Shown in pieces: positions 50,168 through 61,310 of a stretch of 64,000 nucleotides of DNA. The notes beneath the pieces were generated by a model that was given only the letters and a program-made list of their open reading frames with translations, was not told the origin of the DNA and did not search any database. This DNA is from Solen grandis (Eukaryota > Mollusca > Bivalvia > Adapedonta > Solenidae), in assembly GCA_021229015.1 (NCBI GenBank), contig CM037783.1:31128088-31192087 (forward strand). The letters are read 5' to 3'. Position numbers and translations under genes: made by a program. Numbering within the stretch: the first letter of the stretch is position 1; every line of letters begins with the position of its first letter.

Positions 50168-51524
50168 AATACTAGGTTAGTGCTGGATAAAGATAAGTTT
50201 ATCCTGCTCGGCAAAGAAAAAAATAAACCGCTCGCCAAGGCTCGCGGTTTATATTTTCTTTGCCTCGCCAAGGCTCGCGGTTTATATTTTCTTTGCCTCG
50301 CCAAGGCTCGCGGTTTATATTTTCTTTGCCTCGCCAAGGCTCGCGGTTTATATTTTCTTTGCCTCGCCAAGGCTCACGGTTTATATTTTCTTTGCCTCGC
50401 CAAGGCTCGCGGTTTATATTTTCTTTGCCTCGCCAAGGCTCGCGGTTTATATTTTCTTTGCCTCGCCAAGGCTCGCGGTTTATATTTTCTTTGCCTCGCC
50501 AAGGCTCGCGGTTTATATTTTCTTTGCCTCGCCAAGGCTCGCGGTTTATATTTTCTTTGCCTCGCCAAGGCTCGCGGTTTATATTTTCTTTGCCTCGCCA
50601 AGGCTCGCGGTTTATATTTTCTTTGCCTCGCCAAGGCTCGCGGTTTATATTTTCTTTGCCTCGCCAAGGCTCGCGGTTTATATTTTCTTTGCCTCGCCAA
50701 GGCTCGCGGTTTATATTTTCTTTGCCTCGCCAAGGCTCGCGGTTTATATTTTCTTGGCCTCGCCAAGGCTCGCGGTTTATATTTTCTTTGCCTCGCCAAG
50801 GCTCGCGGTTTATATTTTCTTTGCCTCGCCAAGGCTCGCGGTTATATTTTCTTGGCCTCGCCAAGGCTCGCGGTTTATATTTTCTTGGCCTCGCCAAGGC
50901 TCGCGGTTTATATTTTCTTTGCCTCGCCAAGGCTCGCGGTTTATATTTTCTTTGCCTCGCCAAGGCTCGCGGTTTATATTTTCTTGGCCTCGCCAAGGCT
51001 CGCGGTTTATATTTTCTTTGCCTCGCCAAGGCTCGCGGTTTATTTTTCTTGGCCTCGCCAAGGCTCGCGGTTTATATTTTCTTTGCCTCGCCAAGGCTCG
51101 CGGTTTATATTTTCTTGGCCTCGCCAAGGCTCGCGGTTTATATTTTCTTGGCCTCGCCAAGGCTCGCGGTTTATATTTTCTTGGCCTCGCCAAGGCTCGC
51201 GGTTTATATTTTCTTTGCCTCGCCAAGGCTCGCGGTTTATATTTTCTTGGCCTCGCCAAGGCTCGCGGTTTATATTTTCTTGGCCTCGCCAAGGCTCCGG
51301 TTTATATTTTCTTTGCCTCGCCAAGGCTCGCGGTTTATATTTTCTTTGCCTCGCCAAGGCTCGCGGTTTATATTTTCTTGGCCTCGCCAAGGCTCGCGGT
51401 TTATATTTTCTTGGCCTCGCCAAGGCTCACGGTTTATATTTTCTTTGCCTCGCCAAGGCTCGCGGTTTATATTTTCTTGGCCTCGCAGGATAAACTTATC
51501 TTTATCCAACACTAACCTAGTATT
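50168..51524. mobile_element. Foldback/MITE-like element with 40-bp inverted ends and an expanded centre
   Basis: The ends 50168-50207 and 51485-51524 are reverse complements over 40 nt with one mismatch (AATACTAGGTTAGTG at both tips). Next to the left end, 50208-50230 (CGGCAAAGAAA..ATAAACCG) is the complement of the repeat unit's TTTATATTTTCTTTGCC part. Thus before expansion the element would have been a ~130-bp palindrome around TCGCCAAGGCTC. No transposase is present. A target-site duplication was not clear. Confidence 0.88.
50231..51484. repeat. 33-bp minisatellite, 38 copies
   Basis: Units begin with CTCGCCAAGGCTCGCGG and recur every 33 bp from 50231 to 51449; three units (at 50825, 51022 and 51285) are 32 bp long. 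Two variants differ by T or G in CTTTGC/CTTGGC. Units 1-15 are all T; from unit 16 (50726) on T and G are mixed. Units 5 and 37 share CTCACGG. Because 33 is a multiple of three, long frames stay open on both strands (up to 456 codons, for example LAKARGLYFLC repeats). These are artefacts of the period, not genes. Confidence 0.95.
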
Positions 51525-53029
51525 CTCTATATATGTACAAATGGACAGAAAAACAAAAAATAAACATTACTGTGCAGTTAAGAAAAGAAATAATGTAGAG
51601 ATATCATTTACATACATATCGACATATTAATATATGTATATATGTGATAGATGTAGAAGGTGATTAGAATTTCCCCTGTATGTGGCTACTGCAGACGTAC
51701 CCCGCAGGGCAGCATAGGCAGCAACACCAGGGCACAAACACAGGAACTATATACTAGGGGATGCATATGTCCATATAGAGATATCCTGAACCTAAGAGTT
51801 AACATACATTAAATTTTATTTAAAGTAATCAAATGGCACACAGTGCTTTATAACAATATCAGCAATAGTACTGATATGTGGAATAGCATTGTAAAATAGA
51901 AAGAAACAACAACAACAACAAAACAACAACAAACAAACAAGCAAAATAAAGCAGCTCGTTCACAGATGATCGGTAGAAATTAAAAAGTATTTTTCTACTC
52001 TCCTTCGCTAACGTTTGTGAAGTCTTAGTTTTCTGCAAGTGTAGGTCACATTACACGGGAAAGCGCTAGCTTCGGCGGTTTGTGCTTGCGGTACCACGTA
52101 AAACGTTCCGCAACATGGCGTCTTCACCGGTTCATAAGTTCAGTCTATGAAGTTAGTGACCAGTCAAATGACGGCAAATGAAAATAGAAAATATAAATAT
52201 AAGTTTTATGATTCTAAATATTGTTTCAATACCGTCTGTGACGGTTGCCTGTAATGAGGAAAACATCCACCTTTTTACGACCACGGATGGTCGCACTGGG
52301 TGACCACGCGTCTGTAGATGGGTATTGATAGACGTAACACACAAATATAGTTAAAAAATAAAATTCTTAGTCATTGACCATCTGTGAACGAGATGCTTTA
52401 ATATTTTCGAACATAAACAATACACTTGCGTGTGGAATACTGCCTTTGAACTATAATGAATTTGCAATTATTTCAATTTATACGAACAATTTTCTATTTA
52501 ATTATTTCGTTAGCCATATTTGCAAACATATAAAGTAAATTGTGACTAGACACGAATGTGTTAAAACAAATTAGTTAAAGCACGCGTGAGAATCTTAATC
52601 AGGATTTAATTTCGATTCGAATGATAAACAATCATGTCTTGTGTATGCTTTTCTTGCCTAGCAACGTTATCAAAGTAATAAATGCTACGATTAATGACAT
52701 TACCACATGGGAATTTTCAAAAGGCAAGCTACGTAGTGTAATGCTAGAACAGTATTTAAAATTTCTTTCTCTAAACAAAAGTGATTTAAATATTTTTTGT
52801 GTGGAAAGTATTTTTGCTTTTGCTTTTTCGTCCCAATTCCATTGATTTTACATGGAGGAAAAAGAGGTATTTAAAAGGTTAGTGCTTCAACAGTCTTAAC
52901 CCTTAACTTCAAACAGACTGTGTTTGTCGCAATGGCAATGGCAAGTAGGACAGATCGGACACAGAGGCAAAGAGATTGAGCGTCGCCAAGGAATCGGGAG
53001 ATCGTGACTCCACTAAACGGCCGCAACAT
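51525..53029. other. Intergenic DNA, no supported gene
   Basis: 51655-51790 is GC-richer (CAGACGTACCCCGCAGGG). 51905-51945 is a CAA-rich tract. 52040-52125 is GC-richer with GGAAAGCGCTAGCTTCGGCG. None has a recognisable function. Confidence 0.45.
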
Positions 53030-53210
53030 ACCAGAGTCGTTCAAAATGGTAGTGGTATAGCTCCTTGCTTGGCGCTGTGTCAGGATAATGTGACTGGGTG
53101 TGGTATCATGCCACATGTCTACGGCGTGATACTGCAGTGTGGCAGCACTATATGTCTCAAGTTGACACCGTCTCCAAATGACAGTCGGCGTGACGTTAAC
53201 CTTAACAAAG
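53030..53210 (+). mobile_element. SINE family B copy, body and tail
   Basis: Blocks in order: GTCGTTCAAAATGGTAGTGG, TATAGCTCCTTGCTTGGCGC, GGGTGTGGTATCATGCCACA, TGTCTACGGCGTGATACTGC, AGTGTGGCAGCACTATATGT, then CAAATGACAGTCGGCGTGAC and GTTAACC (tail). It is the best-preserved copy of the family B body in the window. The overlapping 120-codon frames on both strands are chance frames through the SINE. Confidence 0.75.
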
Positions 53211-54111
53211 AAACAAACAAAGAGAGTGGACACAGGTCATCTGTTTGTTCATACAATATTGAACTCAGATTCTACACAGCACGGCATAGAAAAATATACC
53301 ATTTAAATTTTGGTCAACTAATATTCATCAATTCATAAATTTGCACATGAATATCCCCTTAAAATTATCAGATTATCGTCTGCTTCACTAGAGTAGTTCG
53401 CACAAGAACTGGAAAAAGAGTTCACAATTGACACTGTGGTCTGATAATCGCTTCACGCCATTTTACTGTAAAACATAGTCAAGTATAAAACATATCCTGT
53501 TTTCAAATTTAGAAAAAGTAATTGCCATTTATCTAAATGTCTAGGATAGCATTATACATTTTTCAAACTTGCTTCGAAAACATGGATATAAAAAAGGAAT
53601 TAATTTATTGCCCTTTGTTATTCATGGCATCCATTGTTAAACACGCCATATGTTCGTTAGTTAGTATCTAGAAAACCATTGTACAACGGGAATGACATGG
53701 ACATGCCGAAATTATTGGCAGTAAATTAAAGAAAATGAATGAGCGACAAAATAAATGGAAAGTTGTGTTAGCCAGAAGGGCATTTTGAGTCAGAGATATT
53801 TATCATTGTCATGTCCATGTCCTTTTGTTTTCGATATCATTTTTTTTAATAGACTGGTACTCTACATGTTATTCTTATTCTTTTTCCGAGTTTATGAATA
53901 CATGTATATACCCAATTTAACATAATGTGCTAAATATGCTTATTTATCTTGATTGTTTGATTTGGTTGAACGATCCATGAACATTATTTCAGTATTTTTA
54001 TGACTTTGTATATTAAACAGATACCATGCTGCATCAGAGTGGCATCACGCGATAGACAAGTGATATGTTTTTATTAGAAACTGTATGACTGTCTTCAGTA
54101 AATATTCACTT
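53211..54111. other. AT-rich DNA, nothing recognised
   Basis: No open frame or repeat copy could be supported. Confidence 0.45.
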
Positions 54112-54470
54112 TTAGACTGGCGGTAGCCATTCTTATCTACTGGTAAATCTAAAGCAGGCATTGTTGATTTGCATAATTACCGCAAATGTTTTCTCTGCAC
54201 TGAATTACTCCGCGCTCAGTAGCATATCAATGCAATGCGGTTGTGAACACCAGGTTCACAAATACAGAAGTAAATCCATGACCTCCTTAGGTATGAACAC
54301 CTCACCCCAGATCATATTGAAACTAATCAAAGCGTCAAAGGCACTGAGAGACAGTGGGCGGGGTTATCATGTAACAAAGAGTGAGTTCAGCTGACATACT
54401 GTTTGTAGTTGCAGGAATTGACGTCATATTACCTTTGGCTTTATTGAGTTCAATCCTGCTTAAATGCTGG
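54112..54470 (+). repeat. Dispersed repeat C, copy 2
   Basis: Same orientation and blocks as 40483-40760. A 77-codon frame (54161-54394) runs through it and ends IKASKALRDSGRGYHVTK. In the other copy the matching frame is broken by an early stop, so any coding origin is only a possibility. Confidence 0.7.
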
Positions 54471-54482
54471 AATATCAAACCT

Positions 54483-54640
54483 TACCTTACCGCCGCTGCA
54501 ACAGTATTTCAGTCATACAGAAACGTACCGCTAATTACAAGTTGAAGAAGGCCTTTGGTGCACAGAGGCGGCCGGGTAGATCCACAGATTTGCCATAAGC
54601 TGGTTGGAAGGCTTCGTCCGAGTGACACCATTAGGGTAAG
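54483..54640 (-). mobile_element. SINE family A body, diverged
   Basis: Plus-strand blocks CCGCCGCTGCAACAGTATTT, CAGTCATACAG, TAATTACAAGTTGAAGAAGG, CGGCCGGGTAGATCCACAGA and GAAGGCTTC match the SINE at 48255-48497 in the same order. The tRNA-like head is lost. Confidence 0.7.
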
Positions 54641-55559
54641 AGCCTATTACTACGGGTCCCCTGAAGGAGCGGGACGCTAAATATACGATGGGTTGTCAAA
54701 GAGATATATGAAAGCTTATATATGTCTTCGTAATTAAAGCGACGTTCTTTTTACACGAACATTCTATTCTAGACACTATTTTTTTTTTGTTACAGACCAT
54801 CACTTTTTTATAATGCTATGACCGTCACAACCATTTTTTAAAGTGAGGTTCTGCCCTATATTCAATTTTGAAAGTTCGAAAAGAGAAGTTAGTTGATACT
54901 CCTGAAAGAGCTGATGAAGTACATGTAACCTTTACTTCAGGAGCTTGTATAGAGCATGTTTACTTCAAACTTCACTTTTTAGACTGGTTGAAGGACAAAG
55001 ACGGTTAACAGTTTATGTGACGTCCAGAATCGAAAATACATTTGCAAGTCATACCCTCAACACATTTATTTACATGTCGGCTTTGTGTATGGGTCAACTT
55101 TTACTGTTTGACTTGTGGATCAGTATAAACATCTGGATCATTAGAAGGACCATTTTACGTTCTGAAAATATCTTGTCCGTTACTTGGTACTTTATAATGG
55201 TCACACCTGTTGACACATAAACAACGTCATTGCCTATTATTCTTTAATTATGTATACATAGATTAAAATTGATTAAAAACGAAACGACCGTGTCTTTAAT
55301 GTTCACATTTCTATCACGTTAGTAATTATATTTTTCATAATCAAATGTTCAGAAATAATACTAATCCATGTGAAATATAAGTACAGACATTCTAACTGTG
55401 CAGAGTACGAGTAATGACGTATTATGCCTAAATTTTCAGTAATGATAATGTTTTTGTACTGTGATTTAAAACAAGAGCTTAACCTTTACAACAACACTAA
55501 CACATACAGTGTACTTTGCATTTCATCTATATAAATTTTTCAACTATGATTAGTGGTCC
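54641..55559. other. AT-rich DNA, nothing recognised
   Basis: The 91-codon frame at 54945-55220 has no recognisable motif or coding context. Confidence 0.4.
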
Positions 55560-55821
55560 ACTAGACAATGACCACTCAGTTGCCAATTTTTCCCCCCCAA
55601 AATTTGCTTTTAAAATCTAATACATTGTATTTAGCTCCCGTGACTCATATATGCCATTGACTGGGGCCATTTGGACAACTTTGCTAGTCTCATGCAAGGA
55701 GTATCACAGGCAAGTTTCATCAAAAATGGCCCGGTAGTTTCAAATGTGAAAAGTTGACGACGGACGCACGCACGGACGGAGATAGGACGACGAACAAAGT
55801 ACGATCACATAAATAAAAAAC

Positions 55822-55854
<33 letters not shown>

Positions 55855-55860
55855 CAACAA
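55560..55860 (+). repeat. Diverged GCTCACC-family copy followed by (AC)15
   Basis: GGGGCCATTTGGACAACTTT, CAGGCAAGTTTCATCAAA and a GACGACGGACGCACGCACGG run resemble the middle of the 43926-44270 type family. An AC microsatellite (55823-55852) and an ACA-rich tail follow. Confidence 0.55.
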
Positions 55861-55978
55861 CAAAAACAACAACAACAAAAAACAAAAAAACAACAACAAA
55901 AAAAAAACAAGACAACAACAGTGACGATGGATGTCAAAAAAATCTGATTGTTTTACATATTGCATTGGTGAGTATTCC

Positions 55979-56022
55979 CGAAGACGGTCTGTAATAGGGT
56001 ATGATTTGAAAAACCGTCTTCG
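55979..56022. repeat. 10-bp inverted repeat
   Basis: CGAAGACGGT (55979-55988) and ACCGTCTTCG (56013-56022) are exact complements with a 24-nt loop. Confidence 0.65.
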
Positions 56023-56132
56023 AATCACAATTTGTTTATCTGCTATTTCATCAATTGATGCACTCCTGATTCGTTAATGGAGACATACGGAAGGTCTATG
56101 AAAAACGTAGTTATTTTTGTAAAAAAGTGAAT

Positions 56133-56215
56133 GATTCTTTCTTGTAATGCATTGCAGTAACGGTGTTGTCAACGAGTATGTACAGATTGCATCTCATAAC
56201 AAATATGTAGCACAC
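56133..56215 (+). repeat. Dispersed repeat shared with 8450-8545
   Basis: GTCAACGAGTATGTACAGAT and GCATCTCATAACA are shared with the copy near the start of the large tandem array. Confidence 0.65.
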
Positions 56216-57754
56216 ACTATGACGCACACAATCAAAGGTTAGGGAATTATTACTAAATACGGCTAAACAGGTGGTCTTACATAATCAGATATTTCAGTAA
56301 GGGGTACTCGTTGGGGATTTTTAGATACTAAAACTTATGCCTAGTTAATCGATTCAGGACGACTTCACCATGGACTTGTGATCTCCATTTTGCAGCCACC
56401 TGACCTGAACGAACAAGCTGATCTTTTTTCTGGAGGGATACTTTTGTTTTTTAAGTCGACCAATCAAAACTTCATCAGCTGTCTAGTGACCTTCACCTTT
56501 AAGTTTAGACCGGAAATTCAGGTGAAAACAAAAAAGCAAACGGCCGAAAAAGAAACTTCAATTTGAATGTCATGCAGAATAATTTGAGTCTTTGATCATG
56601 TGATTCAGGTTTAAACGTGTCACCCTTTGAGAGCTGAAACGGAGCAAAACGATTTCTGTCCTCTCATTTGTTATGCAAAGGGTGAATGTGAAGTTTGTGT
56701 GTTCCAAGTAATGTTGGATAACGGGGACCAAGCTTGGCATCACACCATTTGTCGTTGGCACGACAACGCAGCGTGACACAACTAAAACTGATATTTAAGT
56801 GAAACAATCTCCAGTCATTACAAATGCAGTAAAAATAATTATCATTTACAGCATGGAAAGCCCTCTTGTTTGCACAAATCGTATAAAAGTAAAATCCTAA
56901 GCGTTTGGATGAGGTAACTGAGATGATGCTTAATATGTTATATCACCACGTGTCCAAGTACAACATCATTTGCTACTCCATTAACTTGACTAACACAGAG
57001 AAGAGCTGGCCCACTATTCTTGATAATAAGAATGATACATGTACTTAAATATGATGTTAGTACTCACACCCAAACTTACCCATTACTTTTTATAAAGTAG
57101 CCTATGATACTCAAATTTGAGCCTGAGATTGTACTTAAGTATTTTCGAGAACACGGAGCCAGAGGTTTAATTAAAGAAATAAATTGAACATACAAAAATC
57201 ATCGTTATATCACAGCAATCAGTGTTACGAGAGTACGACCTTGAGATATTCTATGAACACATTAATATAAAATATTTGTAAAGAAAGAACTTTAATCTTC
57301 TGAGATATTTGGTATTTATATCTATCAAAGCGTATTTACAATGAGGAGCCGTTCTTCATTTAAAATACTACTTTCTAGCAAATGAATAAAATCTACCATG
57401 TTTGGTAGTACGAGTAAATGATAATATATCTGAATGTTTACCTTCTACGTGAAGTACTGTGGTCAAAATAGAACTCGTCATCAATATCATTTGTTTGACG
57501 TAACTCATTCAGTATTGGTCTCTCTCACAACACTTTCGACTCCATCAATGATGCCAGCGTTCCGTTCTTTCAATACAGCGCTGCCAGATATGTAATAGGC
57601 AGCCGTGGGTATCCGACGCTGCCTTGATGCAAGAACAACACTAAAGTTGCCTTTACAGAAGGAGTGTGCAGATATATATTACTTTGGTAATTTTGCTTCT
57701 GTTTTAGATGTCCACGAAATGGTTATGGTAACAAAGGCATGATCAAAATTACCA
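56216..57754. other. Intergenic DNA, no supported gene
   Basis: 56690-56800 (GGCATCACACCATTTGTCG..GCAGCGTGACAC) may be a decayed SINE body. Nothing else was recognised. Confidence 0.4.
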
Positions 57755-58141
57755 GGGTTATCCTATGTAACCTGTATAAATCTAGTAAATAAGAGTTAGT
57801 TTGCTGTGTATACTTTCCCGTCGACTGTATTTAAGTCATCTGAAGATTTATGTCTTTTTAAAATAGTCCTGCTACACTTTTATAGCGGAACCGGTTCCGG
57901 AGGCCCATGTATGTCCGATCCCCGGCCCGACACGCCAAAATCGAGTCCAAAAATGACCAAAATACTGTCGGTGGGACTTTAAACTAAACTTTAAACTGAT
58001 TGGTGATTAACATAAAAGGGTTATCCTATGCAACCTGTATAAATCTAGTAAATAAGAGTTAGTTTACTGTGTATACTTTCCCGTCGACTGTATTTAAGTC
58101 AACTGAAGATTTATGTCTTTTTAAAATAGTCCTGTTACACT
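57755..58141 (+). repeat. 124-bp direct repeats flanking a SINE tail
   Basis: 57755-57878 and 58018-58141 are the same 124 bp with only four differences seen by eye. They are separated by 139 bp that contain a SINE tail (AAAATACTGTCGGTGGGACT, TTAAACTAAAC). The arrangement is a 263-bp tandem duplication whose second copy is partial. Confidence 0.85.
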
Positions 58142-58290
58142 GCAGTATCACGTCAATCCTAACACCAGGATAACCAGCCCTGGAACTACCCATATATGCT
58201 GAACGCCAAAGCAAGGGAGCTATACTAGTATGATTTAACGACTCTAGGATGTCGCAAGCAAGGATCAAACCGCCGACCCCCAGCTTCCAA
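58130..58290 (-). mobile_element. SINE family B copy, diverged
   Basis: The minus strand has GGGGGTCGGCGGTTTGATCC (B-box-like), GAGTCGTTAAATCATACTAG, TATAGCTCCCTTGCTTTGGC, GTTCAGCATATATGG and GACGTGATACTGCAGTG in the family order. Confidence 0.65.
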
Positions 58291-58679
58291 GGCGGAGAAG
58301 AACTTGTGGAAAATGCCCGACTAACCAAGGCTGCATTTGTTCGTACTTGTATGTCTAAGTCTGATTTGGCATTCATTGGCAGTGAACTTGATTTTCCTAC
58401 CGGAACATGTAGCAGACGATAAGTTACGACTGTCATTTGTCATCCCAAGGCTGGAATTATACAAGGCAGCCAAAAGCACCAAGTTCAATGTCTTGGACAA
58501 CAAAAGACGTGTGACGTACGGAGGAAAAGAAACGTAGTAAACATTGTTTATCGAGTGACTAGGCATGTGGCAAGGTCAACATCCTATGGAAAACAAGTGA
58601 TGTATTTACGGTCGTCCAAAAAGTTCCTGAGGTGATTACAATGTATCAAAGCTGGGGTTTTATATTCCAGCGACAGTGT
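58291..58679. other. Short intergenic stretch
   Basis: A 66-codon frame at 58337-58537 has no recognisable features. Nothing else was seen. Confidence 0.4.
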
Positions 58680-58945
58680 TTTAGTCATATGGGACGTTTT
58701 GTTTGTCTGCATATTAAAACATATAGTCGCAGCCTCCCTACAATATCCCAGCGTAGACACGTCGCAGGATATCGTACCCAACACTGTGCCAACCAATCAT
58801 GAACTGAGTTCTTATCACAATGAAACTATACCAGTACCATTTCAAGTTTTCAACGACTGGTATGTCATGACCTGGGGATAGAATCCACGACCTTCCGCTT
58901 ACGGGGTGGGCACAGGGCCATCGAGACCAATCATAGCAGTCTGTG
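58680..58945 (-). mobile_element. SINE family B, near full length
   Basis: From 58945 on the minus strand: GTCTCGATGGCCCTGTGCCC, GGAAGGTCGTGGATTCTATC (B-box-like), CCAGTCGTTGAAAACTTG, AAATGGTACTGGTATAG, GACGTGTCTACGC and the tail ATATGACTAAAACACTGTCG. Head, body and tail lie in the same order as in the other family B copies. Confidence 0.65.
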
Positions 58946-59126
58946 TAGCGTGATTCAACAAAAGAATGTAAGAGAATTATAGAAGTCAAAGGGTGTGCTT
59001 TTCATTTGATCATATTTTATTAAAGCCAACATATACATATGACATATAATTGCACAATAAAGTTTCACAACTGATAGTTTAATTTCACCTTCCAATGCAC
59101 CTACCAGTGTTTGTCTAAAAGACATC

Positions 59127-60976
59127 CAGACGTTTCACCCCCCAAGCTGTTTCCTCCCAAGTCGTTTCATCCCCAATTTTCAAAGATCGAGACGTTTCAC
59201 CCCCACTTTATATTATACTTGTTAATATGTATATTATTGTATTTTTTTCCCAAAAGAAGATAATGCAATTATACTATTCAGTGCTATATGCTTAGTTTTA
59301 AGATTAAATATATATATTTATGAGATAAAAATTAAAATGATCTTTCATTGCATATAATCACGGACATATATACTAGATGTTATGTATGATACATCCATGA
59401 TCAAATACCTATTAAACATGTCAGTTGATGATGTGTAATTATGTTAATGTAGGTATGATCATTTATAATCATACTTAAGATTTTGTAAGTCTTGAATGAA
59501 TCAAATATGTTTAAATTTAGAATAGCCTTAACAAAATTTAAAATATATTCGCACGACCTATCAATAAAAAAGGCAGACACGATTAATCCCATTTTTTACT
59601 AGTAATAATAATAATTAATAATAATATCATATCATTAGTATCTTTAGTAAGATTTACTTTTACAAAAGTTCGACTATATCACCATATTGCAAAAAGTATC
59701 ATGTATTGGCTATAAATGTGTATTGAAGAATTTTATGCCAAATAATGAATATGTTGTAATGTAAAAAAAAGTGTAAATGTGTATTGGCTATAAACATGTG
59801 TAATATGTTTAATACTGAATAAACAGTTTAAAGTGTTAAGTATGTATTTAAAGTATATGGTAAGTATATGGTCCTATTCATTAAATAATTGCTAATCTGA
59901 TGTGTTTATTGGCCACACTTAACGGCACGTGTCACTTAACTGCTACTGTGTATAGTGGAGTCATTCATCCGACATGCTTAATGACATAGTCGCACAAGGT
60001 GCATGTCAATAATTATGTAATAGAATGCAATCCTTTTTTTTAAATTTTTACACGAAGGTACATCTGATTTTTATAATAATCATTTATTTTTTATTCAAAG
60101 GTCATTGACATAATCATATATTTCGATTTCTAAATTATGGGAAGATTATATTATACTTGGAAAATACGTAAATTATCATTTCTTATATAGTGATACTGTC
60201 AGTACTATTTCACAATTTTTGTATGTTTACAATGTCATTAAATAACTAAATAAATCAAACTAAGAAGATAATTATCATTAATAACATAAGGATCAATTAC
60301 TATACAATAATTTCTACCCAAATGACTTCAAATAAAAATAAAAAAAAATGTGGGAAAATATGTTTTAAAATACATATAAATAAACAATGCATTTAAAAGT
60401 TATTGAATTGGTGTTTTTTCTCGTGTGTGATTTTTTTTCTCATCTAATAATACATGTGCACACAATCACTAACCTTTCAAAGTCTTAATTGCATTGTTTA
60501 TCCCCTTTAACACTATCACTTTTTTTACTCCCCACACCTTTATTATTCAGATCATTAAACCCAATCTTATAAATAACATCAAAGTGGGTGCCTTCAAATG
60601 TAATTAAAAACAACTAAATTAAAACATTAATGAAATCAAAATATTAATTAACAACATTTTTTTTAACTTATCACACTTTTGCACTTATCAAATTAAACGT
60701 AATTATTGATTAATTCCGTTATTAATTAATTGTAAATAGTATATTCAGTAAAGACAACTTACCGTAATTTGAATAACATTCTATAAAAGTTTTGAATATT
60801 CTTTAAATAATTTAGGATAATATAAAGTAATTAAGTCAAATGCTTAAATAAAATAACAGAGGGGAGGAAACAACCTGTTATATGCTCAAATACAGGACGT
60901 TTCACCCCCAATTTGGGGGTGAAACGTCTTGGGAGGAAACGACTAGGGAGGAAACGACTTGGGGGTGAAACGTCTG
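59127..60976. mobile_element. 1.85-kb AT-rich element with repetitive inverted ends (foldback-like)
   Basis: Both tips read CAGACGTTTCACCCCC inward. The left end (59127-59205) and right end (about 60896-60976) are inverted copies built from ~15-bp subrepeats that alternate ACGTTTCACCCCC and TCGTTTCCTCCC. The right end also holds a perfect 15-bp palindrome, 60896-60928 (CGTTTCACCCCCA, ATT, complement). The ~1.7 kb between is very AT-rich and has no open frame above 65 codons. Long inverted ends made of short tandem repeats recall foldback transposons. No transposase and no clear target duplication were found. Confidence 0.8.
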
Positions 60977-61084
60977 ACAACCCATATATAATGTGGCCAG
61001 ATTCAAGATTTGATAACATATGGCCGACCCTCCTTCTGTAAGCCTTATAATTAAACAAGTACAGGTGTTGCACCATCACATGAG

Positions 61085-61310
61085 TCCCTTACCGGAGAGG
61101 TGCATATTTTTGTTACCATAGCAACCAGGATTTTGGCCCCAGAAAAACAACAACAACAATCTCCAAACTGCTATCTTTTCATAAACCAAGTTTCATAATA
61201 TTATCTTAAACGTTTTTTAAGTTATCTCGGGATTCAGATTTCCGGACGGACAGACAGACAGATAGAGAGCAAACCTATAGTCCCCTCCAGTAGGGGACTA
61301 ATAAATCCTA
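61085..61310 (+). repeat. Copy of a mollusc-type repeat ending in TAGGGGACTAATAA
   Basis: TTGTTACCATAGCAACCAGG, TTTCCGGACGGACAGACAGA and the hairpin end AGTCCCCTCCAGTAGGGGAC (61281-61300) match a repeat related to the 43926-44270 family by its CCATGGCAACC and GGACGGAC blocks. Confidence 0.6.

Noticed and set aside
50180..51630. Long open frames (437 and 456 codons plus, and several minus) at the minisatellite
   Set aside because: The 33-bp period keeps several frames open on both strands at once and gives pure 11-residue repeats. This is a period artefact and not evidence of a protein.
52871..53338. Two overlapping 120-codon frames on opposite strands
   Set aside because: Both run through a SINE family B copy whose relatives do not keep the frame.
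58059..58436. 125-codon minus-strand frame
   Set aside because: It covers the 124-bp duplicate and a SINE. The sister sequence does not support a protein.
60831..61079. 82-codon frame with SRFLPSRFLPRRF repeats
   Set aside because: It is a reading of the repetitive right end of the 59127-60976 element.
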